Source: JBPRGG01 sp051418075
GTDB taxonomy: Bacteria > Bacteroidota > Bacteroidia > Cytophagales > Cyclobacteriaceae
DNA: 25,240 nt
Direction: 5' to 3'
Assembly: GCA_051418075.1 (NCBI GenBank)
Contig: JBPRGG010000073.1
Span: 1 to 25,240, forward strand
Within the stretch, counting starts at the first letter, position 1, and every line of letters begins with the position of its first letter. The position numbers were made by a program, and so were the translations under genes. The notes below the pieces were generated by a model. That model saw only the letters and a list, made by a program, of their open reading frames with translations. It was not told the DNA's origin and made no database searches. Positions 15,651 to 23,023 of the stretch are shown in pieces.

Positions 15651-17171
15651 TTATGGCCTGGTATCTGCCTGAGGAAGTTCTGTTACCGCATCACCACCAG
15701 CTATTTTTATAACCTGAAGTTCTCTTTTGCTGCGTTTATTTTTCTTTTGGGTCATGATCAATAAATTACTGGTATCGAGCCAGGTTGTATAATTTTTATG
15801 ATAGGTATAGGATTCACCTTTGAGCAGAGGATGTCCATTCATTTCCAAATCTCCGGAAATGGTGTTGATCCGGTTCACATGAAAACTATCCGACCCTTTT
15901 TTGGTCCAGGTCAGGATATTTAAATAATTATTATCCAGGGCTGAAACATATCCGATGAAATACTTATGAGGTCGGGTCACCTGGTATTTTTGAAGCACAT
16001 GATCCCATTTGAATTTACCTTCCCGGCTAAATGATACAATCATGATGTCTTCACTTTTCTGAAGTTTTCTCCCGGTATTGTAGGTAACAGGAAGATTTCG
16101 ATTATTGAAGCTATAATGATATTCACTTGCCTGCAAGTTTTTTTCGTATACCAGGATGATATCTTTCTGCTGGTTAAGATACATATTTTGTAAACTGAAG
16201 TTTTTAAAGCTCATAGGCTCCCCCAAAGAGCTCCTTTTTACCCGGGAATGCACTTTTTTGGCATCTTTGTAGAGGTAGTAAGTAAACTGCACATTAAAAT
16301 TTTGCACAGTGTCCAGGTAAATCTCAAAATTTTCAAAATCGAATCCCACCAGTTTCAATCCAATCAGATCATTTTTGATCTTGGCTGTGGCAGCCAGTAC
16401 AAATTTCTTTTCTCCTGTTTGCCTGATGAAAACTTCTCCCACATCGTCCAATGGTCTTTTAAACAGCAAATCATTTTGCAACACCTGATACTCCTGGTTG
16501 GTGAAAGGCATGTAATAGCCATCCAGCCGGAATAGGGTTGGATTTATTACTGTAAAGAAGACATCTCCATTATTTTCCAATAAGAATTTCTGATAATTGC
16601 CGGCCACTGAAGCTTCAAGCGCCACTGATTTTTCTTCAGTTAGTGTTTGAGTATCAAATATTTTAAATTCGGGTTTTCTTGTTGTAGCTGAAATATAATC
16701 AAAGATCACCATTTTCCTGCGATCGGGTGAAAACTCTAAACGGGGATAAGGACCATGATCGGCAAATTTGACCAGGGTTTTCTGCTGTTGATTGATCATT
16801 TTACCGGTCTTTACATCTACCAGTTTAAGTCGCAGGCGGCTGTTCTGGTCTTTTTCATCATTATAAAATGTAATTAGATATACATTTTCCTGATTTACCA
16901 GTAATTGGGGGGCATAAGCGGTGGTGGGGAAATCAACTTCAGTTTTCCATAGAACATCGAGTTGGTGATTCATTTTCTGCAGCGCATACATTCCCTTTTT
17001 GATTTCCTTCAGGATCACAAATTCCTGTTCATTTAATTTTTTAACTAAGGGGATTTCATAAATTAACAGGCTATTCTTGTTTTCAAAGGATTTTTTGGAA
17101 ATGATTTCCTGGGCCAAAATAGCATTGACTCCCATCAGGAAAATTAAGCAGGTTATTATAGCTGGTCTCAT
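15651..17171 (-). CDS. Unrecognised exported protein, possible beta-propeller
   Basis: This 506-residue protein has a clear signal peptide (MRPAIITCLIFLMGVNAILAQ, cleavage near 21) and no later membrane segment, lipobox or T9SS tail, so it is probably periplasmic. The body is made of alternating beta-strand-like segments with repeated short phrases of the type 'VYLITFYND', 'KMVIFDYIS' and 'LLIMTQKK', and Asp/Gly turns (DVKTGKMINQQQ, NTISGDLEMNG). This suggests a WD40/PQQ-like propeller, but no diagnostic motif is present. The ends are ordinary, and it reads through without frameshifts. It may head a transcript with the aldo/keto reductase and permease. No function is proposed. Confidence 0.8.
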   Translation of the reverse strand: MRPAIITCLIFLMGVNAILAQEIISKKSFENKNSLLIYEIPLVKKLNEQEFVILKEIKKGMYALQKMNHQLDVLWKTEVDFPTTAYAPQLLVNQENVYLITFYNDEKDQNSRLRLKLVDVKTGKMINQQQKTLVKFADHGPYPRLEFSPDRRKMVIFDYISATTRKPEFKIFDTQTLTEEKSVALEASVAGNYQKFLLENNGDVFFTVINPTLFRLDGYYMPFTNQEYQVLQNDLLFKRPLDDVGEVFIRQTGEKKFVLAATAKIKNDLIGLKLVGFDFENFEIYLDTVQNFNVQFTYYLYKDAKKVHSRVKRSSLGEPMSFKNFSLQNMYLNQQKDIILVYEKNLQASEYHYSFNNRNLPVTYNTGRKLQKSEDIMIVSFSREGKFKWDHVLQKYQVTRPHKYFIGYVSALDNNYLNILTWTKKGSDSFHVNRINTISGDLEMNGHPLLKGESYTYHKNYTTWLDTSNLLIMTQKKNKRSKRELQVIKIAGGDAVTELPQADTRP

Positions 17172-17488
17172 GTTTTAAAGATAATTATCTACAACATTAA
17201 AATATTTAACGCAAAAACAATCTAATTCATTTTAAAATAATCAAAAATTTGCTCAATTTCAAAATGATAGTTGAACAAAGTGGTTGATTGGGACAGTTAA
17301 TTACCCGTATAGCCGAATTTGCTATCAAAATCCTAATTATTGCCTGCTAAATGATGTATATTTGCATTTCATTCAAGGTTTATCAGGGCTATGTTGAAAT
17401 TTATTAAATAAACATTTTCTAAACCGTAGCTATTATATAATTAGGGATATTATTTTCTTCAATGTCATTTTTTTAATCTCTGTTTATC
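17172..17488. other. 317-bp divergent intergenic region
   Basis: This AT-rich region separates the unrecognised exported protein (minus) and the trehalose gene (plus). It holds a 12-base palindrome AGATAATTATCT at 17179-17190 just ahead of the minus-strand gene. It also has an imperfect dyad TTTGcTCAA/TTGAaCAAA (17248-17256 with 17271-17279) and one consensus -7 element at 17357-17364. No gene or RNA was recognised. Confidence 0.5.
17357..17364 (+). promoter_or_regulatory. -7 promoter element for the trehalose synthase/phosphatase gene
   Basis: TATATTTG matches TAnnTTTG perfectly and ends 124 bases before the ATG, implying a leader of about 115 bases. A TTG at 17340-17342 is about five bases too close to be a standard -33 element. 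Confidence 0.4.
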
Positions 17489-19687
17489 ATGTCTAAAACT
17501 ATTATAGTATCAAACCGGCTTCCAGTAAAAATCCAGCGAAAAGATCAGGATATTTTGTTTAAACCCAGTGAAGGTGGTTTAGCCACTGGATTGGGTTCTA
17601 TTTATAAAGAAGGCAATAATTTATGGATTGGCTGGCCCGGATTATTCTTAGACGATGAGGAAGAACAAGAACTGGTAACCGGGGAGTTGCAAAAAGAAAG
17701 CATGTATCCGGTGTTCTTAACCAAAAAAGAGATCAAAGAATATTATGAAGGATTCAGTAACGCCACCTTATGGCCTACTTTTCACTACTTTAACCAATTC
17801 GTAGTATACAACAAAACTTTCTGGAAAGCTTATCAACTGGTCAATGAAAAATTTTGCCAGGTGATCTCCCGGCTGGCCCAGCCAGGAGATCTCATTTGGG
17901 TACATGACTACCAGCTTTTACTTTTGCCGGGAATGATCCGGAAGCAAATTCCTGAATGCAGCATAGGGTTTTTCCAGCATATTCCCTTTGCCTCGTATGA
18001 AGTTTTTCGTTTGCTACCCTGGCGTCGGGAAATTTTGAAAGGCATGTTGGGAGCTGATCTGATAGGATTTCATACTTATGATGATACCAGGCATTTTCTT
18101 AGCGCGGTCAACAGACTGGTGGGGATAAGTGATACCAATGGCCAGCTGGAAGTGGATCAAAGGCTGGTATTTGTGGATGCTTTTCCCATGGGGATTGATT
18201 ATAAGAAATATGAAGACGCGGCCAATTCAGACACAACTCAGCGCAAAGAAAAACTTTTCAGAAAATCGTTGGGTCAGCAAAAAATGGTATTATCCATAGA
18301 CCGTCTGGATTATTCCAAAGGAATACCTCAAAAGCTGATGGCCTTTGAGGACCTGCTGGCCAAAAATCCTGATATGGAAGGCGAAATCTCCCTGGTGATG
18401 ATCGTAGTGCCCTCCCGGGATAATGTGGAAAAGTATAAATTGCTTAAGGAACAGATAGATGAACTGGCCGGCCGTATTAATGCCCGTTTTTCTACCATTC
18501 AATGGCGTCCTGTTCATTACTTCTACCGCTCTTTTCCCCTGGATGATCTGGCTACATTTTACAGGATGGCAGATATAGCCCTGATCACCCCCATGCGGGA
18601 TGGTATGAACCTGGTTAGCAAGGAGTTTATTGCCAGTAAGACCGATAAAAAAGGCGTATTGATCCTGAGTGAAATGGCCGGGGCTTCCAAAGAGTTGTAT
18701 GATGCCCTGATTATTAACCCCAATGATATTGATGAGATTGTGCAGGCTATGGAAGCGGCCATTCATATGTCAGAAGATGATATGATCCGATCCATGACCA
18801 GCATGCAAAATATTGTGCGGCTTTATGATATCCACAATTGGGTAGAGCTATTTGTAGACCGGTTAGCATTTGTGAATGCCCGGCAGAAGTATTATTCGGC
18901 TCAACCTTTAGAGCAATCGGATAAAAACAAGATTTTGAAGGACTTCAATCAAAGCGAAAACAGGTTAATCTTCATTGACCTGGATAATACCTTGCTTCCG
19001 GTGGGAAAATATCCCTCCATTACTGATCTTCAAATGGATGTGCTGGAATTTTTACAGGCATTAAGTCAACAGCGCCAAAATCGGCTAATTTGTTTAAGTG
19101 GTACTGACACCCATACCCTGGACAATATATTCCAGGATTTACCAGTGGATCTGGTGGCTGAACATGGTATGCAATACCGGGAGCAAGGAAAACAATGGAA
19201 GGTTTCCGAAAAAATATCCAACGACTGGAAGATGGAAATTTTTCCGGTGCTGGAGCATTTCGTGAAAAGGACTCCCGGATCCTATATCGAGGAAAAAGAT
19301 TATTCCCTGGTGTGGCATTATAAAAAAGCAGAGACAGGCCTGGGGGAACTCAGGACCAGAGAGCTAACCGAGCATTTAAAGTACCTGGTATCCAATATGA
19401 ATCTGAATGTAGTGGACGAAAATATGATCATAGAGATCAAAAGCTCTCTGATCAATAAGGGCAGATCCACCCGCTACTGGCTGGATAAATATTACGCTGA
19501 TTTTATTTTGGCTTTGGGGGGAGATGCCACGGCCGAAGATATTTTCAGGGTATTACCGGAGAATGCGTACTCGGTAAAACTGGGAAGAAGCCATACCACC
19601 TCAGCTAGATATAATGTACTGAAAACTGAGGCCTTGTTTGATATTCTGAGGCAATTTGTGCCCCGGAAATTATACAACCTGAATTAA
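17489..19687 (+). CDS. Bifunctional trehalose-6-phosphate synthase/phosphatase
   Basis: This 732-residue cytoplasmic fusion makes trehalose: the GT20 domain joins UDP-glucose and glucose-6-phosphate, and the HAD domain removes the phosphate. The synthase (1-465) has its expected motifs: SNRLPV, GGLATGL, GFSNATLWPTFHY, VHDYQL (Asp140), DRLDYSKGI (Arg272, Lys277), PSR (Arg310) and PMRDGMNLVSKEF. The phosphatase (about 490-725) keeps the nucleophile and acid/base in DLDNT (Asp497, Asp499), Ser537 in SGTD, the AEHG segment, and Lys657 in NKG. However, its metal motif is GGDATAED (677-684) instead of the usual GDDxTDED. The first Asp is Gly and the third is Ala, so phosphatase activity may be reduced. 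No separate phosphatase gene is visible here. Trehalose protects against osmotic and desiccation stress. Confidence 0.93.
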   Translation: MSKTIIVSNRLPVKIQRKDQDILFKPSEGGLATGLGSIYKEGNNLWIGWPGLFLDDEEEQELVTGELQKESMYPVFLTKKEIKEYYEGFSNATLWPTFHYFNQFVVYNKTFWKAYQLVNEKFCQVISRLAQPGDLIWVHDYQLLLLPGMIRKQIPECSIGFFQHIPFASYEVFRLLPWRREILKGMLGADLIGFHTYDDTRHFLSAVNRLVGISDTNGQLEVDQRLVFVDAFPMGIDYKKYEDAANSDTTQRKEKLFRKSLGQQKMVLSIDRLDYSKGIPQKLMAFEDLLAKNPDMEGEISLVMIVVPSRDNVEKYKLLKEQIDELAGRINARFSTIQWRPVHYFYRSFPLDDLATFYRMADIALITPMRDGMNLVSKEFIASKTDKKGVLILSEMAGASKELYDALIINPNDIDEIVQAMEAAIHMSEDDMIRSMTSMQNIVRLYDIHNWVELFVDRLAFVNARQKYYSAQPLEQSDKNKILKDFNQSENRLIFIDLDNTLLPVGKYPSITDLQMDVLEFLQALSQQRQNRLICLSGTDTHTLDNIFQDLPVDLVAEHGMQYREQGKQWKVSEKISNDWKMEIFPVLEHFVKRTPGSYIEEKDYSLVWHYKKAETGLGELRTRELTEHLKYLVSNMNLNVVDENMIIEIKSSLINKGRSTRYWLDKYYADFILALGGDATAEDIFRVLPENAYSVKLGRSHTTSARYNVLKTEALFDILRQFVPRKLYNLN

Positions 19688-19699
19688 ACTGTTGTCTGT

Positions 19700-20239
19700 T
19701 TATTCAGGATAGAAGGATAATTTACTATAAAGGTCCCAGATCACAATTCCTATACTGACAGCAATATTAAGGGAATGTTTGGTTCCGTATTGTGGTATTT
19801 CCAGGCAAATGTCTGAATGATCTACCAATTCCTGACCGACTCCAAATACTTCATTGCCAAAGATCAAGGCATATTTTTCACCTGTGGCAGGCCTGAAATC
19901 CTGTAACAGGGTAGCTTTTTCTACTTGTTCCACTGAAACTATCCGGTAATGCTGCTGCTTCAGCTCAGAAAGCAAATCTTGTCCGTTTTCCATATAATCC
20001 CAATCCACTGTATCAGTAGCCCCCAGGGCGGTTTTATTGATCTCCCGATGGGGTGGTTTCCCTGTAATTCCCAATAGATATATCTTTTCCAGCCTGAAAG
20101 CATCGGCTGTACGAAAGGCAGACCCTACATTATTCAGGCTGCGGACATTATCCAGAATAATGATCACCGGGATCTTTTCACTTTGTTTATAGGCATCTAA
20201 TGATAACCTGTCCAGTTCTTCATTTTTTAATTTCCTCAT
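19700..20239 (-). CDS. SpoU/TrmH-family RNA 2'-O-methyltransferase
   Basis: This 179-residue SPOUT-fold enzyme uses S-adenosylmethionine to methylate ribose in tRNA or rRNA. All three SpoU motifs are present: NVRSLNNVGSAFRTADAF (motif 1, with the catalytic Arg), LIFGNEVFGV (motif 2) and LEIPQYGTKHSLNIAVSIGI (motif 3). I chose the ATG at 20239 (MRKLKNEELDRLS). The longer frame starting at 20305 would place the promoter element at 20295-20302 inside the coding region, and its extra 22 residues look non-homologous. It lacks the N-terminal L30e-like domain of RlmB, so a TrmH/TrmL-like tRNA target is possible, but the substrate cannot be assigned. It is convergent with the trehalose gene with a 12-base gap. 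Confidence 0.9.
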   Translation of the reverse strand: MRKLKNEELDRLSLDAYKQSEKIPVIIILDNVRSLNNVGSAFRTADAFRLEKIYLLGITGKPPHREINKTALGATDTVDWDYMENGQDLLSELKQQHYRIVSVEQVEKATLLQDFRPATGEKYALIFGNEVFGVGQELVDHSDICLEIPQYGTKHSLNIAVSIGIVIWDLYSKLSFYPE

Positions 20240-20294
20240 CAGGATTAAATTGGTTAAATTTGATTTAAATCTGGCTGTATATCTCTGGCCTGGG

Positions 20295-20302
20295 CAAAGG
20301 TA
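20295..20302 (-). promoter_or_regulatory. -7 promoter element for the RNA methyltransferase gene
   Basis: On the minus strand this reads TACCTTTG, a perfect TAnnTTTG match, 55 bases before the ATG at 20239. It supports the shorter start of that gene. On the opposite strand, CAATTTTG at 20362-20369 is a seven-of-eight match placed 29 bases before mutS. Confidence 0.45.
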
Positions 20303-20398
20303 CATCGTTTTATTTTTTAAGGAGATAATGCGTCATGGTTTTACATTAAGGAATAATTAAACAATTTTGTCAGCACCTTATAACCAGAAGGAACATCT

Positions 20399-23023
20399 AT
20401 GACCAGAAAATCGAGCAGTGCGGTTGCAGAAAGTAAAGAAACACCCCTGATGAAGCAATATAATGCCATTAAAGCCAAACATCCAGGGGCTCTTTTATTG
20501 TTCAGGGTGGGTGATTTTTATGAGACTTTTGGAGAAGATGCTGTTAAAACCAGCCAAATCCTGGATATTGTGCTCACCAAACGGGCCAATGGGTCTGCTT
20601 CACATATAGAATTAGCTGGTTTTCCTCACCATGCCTTAGACAATTACCTGCCCAAGCTGGTCAGGGCCGGGCAAAGGGTTGCGATCTGTGACCAGTTGGA
20701 AGATCCTAAAATGGTGAAAGGCATAGTGAAAAGAGGTGTTACAGAAATGGTCACCCCCGGAGTATCTTTAAATGATCACGTGCTGGATAAAAAGCACAAC
20801 AATTTCCTGTGCTCCATTCATTTCGACAAGGATAAGCTGGGAATAGCTTTTCTGGATGTATCTACCGGGGAATTCCTTACTTCCTGTGGCTCGGCTTCCT
20901 ATATTGATAACCTGCTGCAAAGTTTTCACCCCTCCGAAGTTATTTACAGCAAACGTCACCGGGCCGACTATGACCAGCTGGGGCGGGAAAAATTCAATAC
21001 CTATTGCCTGGAAGACTGGATCTATACCTTTGATTTTTCCTATGAAAAACTGGTAAATCATTTTCAGACCAATAATCTGAAAGGGTTTGGCGTAGAAAAA
21101 ATGGCTGAAGGTATTATTGCTGCCGGGGCCATCTTGCATTACCTGGAAGAGACCGAGCATAAAGACATCAAGCATATTGCCTCCATTGCCAGGATCGAAG
21201 AAGAACGTTTCGTGTGGCTGGATAAATTTACCATCAGAAATCTGGAATTGTTGCACCCCCAGCAGGAAGGCGGGGTTCCCCTGATAAATATTCTGGATCA
21301 ATCCGTTACCCCTATGGGGTCCAGGCTGCTGAAAAAGTGGATCATGCTTCCACTGAAAGATAAAACCCAGATTGATGACCGCCTGAATATTGTGGAGGCT
21401 TTGCTAGATCAAGACGAATTAATGGAACAGGTCATTCAATACCTCAAGCAAGTCGGCGACCTGGAAAGACTGATCAGCAAAGTAGCAGTAGGTCGTATCA
21501 ACCCCAGGGAAATGCAACAGCTGAAAAGAGCACTGCAAAATACAATTCCCATACAGAAGATCCTGGATCAAAGTTCTATACCCCAGCTGAAGAAAATGGC
21601 CGACCAGATCAATCCATGCCAATATCTGCTGGAAAGGATCGAAAAGGTATTGCAGGATGAGCCTCCCCTGGTAAGCAATCAGGGAAACCTGATCAAAGAG
21701 GGAATTGATCCGGAACTGGACGAATTAAGAAACATCGCCTATTCAGGCAAAGATTATCTGATCCAGCTTCAGCAACGTGAAATCCAAAAGACCGGCATTT
21801 CCTCGTTAAAAATAGCCTACAATAAAGTATTTGGCTATTACCTTGAAGTCACCAACAGCCATAAGGATAAGGTGCCGACAGAATGGATCAGGAAACAAAC
21901 CCTGGTCAATGCAGAAAGATACATCACGGAAGAGCTGAAAACTTACGAAGAAAAGATTCTTAATGCGGAAGAAAAAATGCTTTCCATCGAGCAAAAGATC
22001 TATCTGGGTGTGATGACTTTTGCTATGGATTATATTCATCCGGTTCAGCAAAATGCCAAATTATTGGGAATGATCGATTGCCTGGCTGCCTTTGCCCAGG
22101 TAGCCCGCAAAAACAATTATATCAAACCCAGGATCACAGACCAACCTGAAATTGATATCAGGGAAGGCCGCCATCCGGTCATAGAACAGCAGCTGCCACT
22201 AGGTGAAGCATACATTCCCAATGATGTATTTCTGGATAACCAAAGCCAGCAAATTTTGATCATTACCGGACCGAATATGGCTGGTAAATCTGCTTTATTA
22301 CGACAAACTGCCCTGATCGTGATCATGGCCCAGATAGGCTGCTATGTTCCGGCCAAACTGGCTTCTATAGGTTTGGTAGATAAAGTATTTACCCGTGTAG
22401 GTGCCTCAGATAACCTATCCCGGGGAGAATCTACTTTTATGGTGGAGATGACAGAAACAGCCAGCATCCTCAACAACCTGAGTGATCGCAGCCTGATCCT
22501 GATGGATGAAATAGGTCGGGGTACCAGTACCTATGATGGTATTTCCATCGCCTGGTCTATTGTAGAGTTTCTGCACAATCATCCCCGGTTCAAAGCCAAG
22601 ACATTATTTGCCACACATTATCATGAGCTGAACCAGCTGGCCCAGGATTTTCCCCGCATTAAAAATTTTAATGTTTCTGTAAAAGAAATGGGGGAAAAGA
22701 TCATTTTTATGAGGAAGTTGAAAAAGGGAAGCAGCGAGCATAGTTTTGGTATTCATGTAGCCCAGCTGGCCGGCATGCCTAATCAAATTGTGATCAGGGC
22801 CAATGAGATCATGCATCATCTGGAAAAGGATAAAATCAATAAACAGCAAAAAAGGAAATTCCGGGAGATGCCGAAGAGTTATCAGCTCAGTTTGTTTGAA
22901 GCAGATCCCAGATTTGAAGAAGTAAAAGATCTATTAGGCAAAACAGATATTAATACCATCTCCCCGGTAGAAGCTTTGCTGAAATTGAATGAAATCAAAT
23001 CCATCTTAAAGGGAGGAGATTAG
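20399..23023 (+). CDS. mutS: DNA mismatch repair protein MutS
   Basis: This 874-residue protein recognises base mismatches and small loops and recruits MutL. Domain I carries the mismatch-wedge motif F-Y-E (Phe40, Glu42 in GDFYETFGEDA). Connector, lever and clamp domains follow (the clamp near ISSLKIAYNKVFGYYLEVT). The ATPase domain has Walker A GPNMAGKS (624-631, the Ala variant usual in Bacteroidota), Walker B LILMDEIGRGTST (Asp703, Glu704) and the ATHYHEL switch. QLSLF near the C-terminus is a beta-clamp-binding-type motif. The length is normal and it reads through without interruption. A GAAGGA-like ribosome site precedes the ATG. Its stop codon overlaps that of the opposing downstream gene. 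Confidence 0.98.
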   Translation: MTRKSSSAVAESKETPLMKQYNAIKAKHPGALLLFRVGDFYETFGEDAVKTSQILDIVLTKRANGSASHIELAGFPHHALDNYLPKLVRAGQRVAICDQLEDPKMVKGIVKRGVTEMVTPGVSLNDHVLDKKHNNFLCSIHFDKDKLGIAFLDVSTGEFLTSCGSASYIDNLLQSFHPSEVIYSKRHRADYDQLGREKFNTYCLEDWIYTFDFSYEKLVNHFQTNNLKGFGVEKMAEGIIAAGAILHYLEETEHKDIKHIASIARIEEERFVWLDKFTIRNLELLHPQQEGGVPLINILDQSVTPMGSRLLKKWIMLPLKDKTQIDDRLNIVEALLDQDELMEQVIQYLKQVGDLERLISKVAVGRINPREMQQLKRALQNTIPIQKILDQSSIPQLKKMADQINPCQYLLERIEKVLQDEPPLVSNQGNLIKEGIDPELDELRNIAYSGKDYLIQLQQREIQKTGISSLKIAYNKVFGYYLEVTNSHKDKVPTEWIRKQTLVNAERYITEELKTYEEKILNAEEKMLSIEQKIYLGVMTFAMDYIHPVQQNAKLLGMIDCLAAFAQVARKNNYIKPRITDQPEIDIREGRHPVIEQQLPLGEAYIPNDVFLDNQSQQILIITGPNMAGKSALLRQTALIVIMAQIGCYVPAKLASIGLVDKVFTRVGASDNLSRGESTFMVEMTETASILNNLSDRSLILMDEIGRGTSTYDGISIAWSIVEFLHNHPRFKAKTLFATHYHELNQLAQDFPRIKNFNVSVKEMGEKIIFMRKLKKGSSEHSFGIHVAQLAGMPNQIVIRANEIMHHLEKDKINKQQKRKFREMPKSYQLSLFEADPRFEEVKDLLGKTDINTISPVEALLKLNEIKSILKGGD

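Noticed and set aside
17179..17190. Palindrome AGATAATTATCT near the start of the unrecognised exported protein gene
   Set aside because: Twelve-base perfect palindromes are expected several times by chance in 25 kb, more so in AT-rich DNA. It is noted only in the description of the intergenic region.
20240..20305. N-terminal extension of the RNA methyltransferase from an ATG at 20305
   Set aside because: It would contain a consensus -7 element and adds residues that do not look like the family start; the ATG at 20239 fits better.
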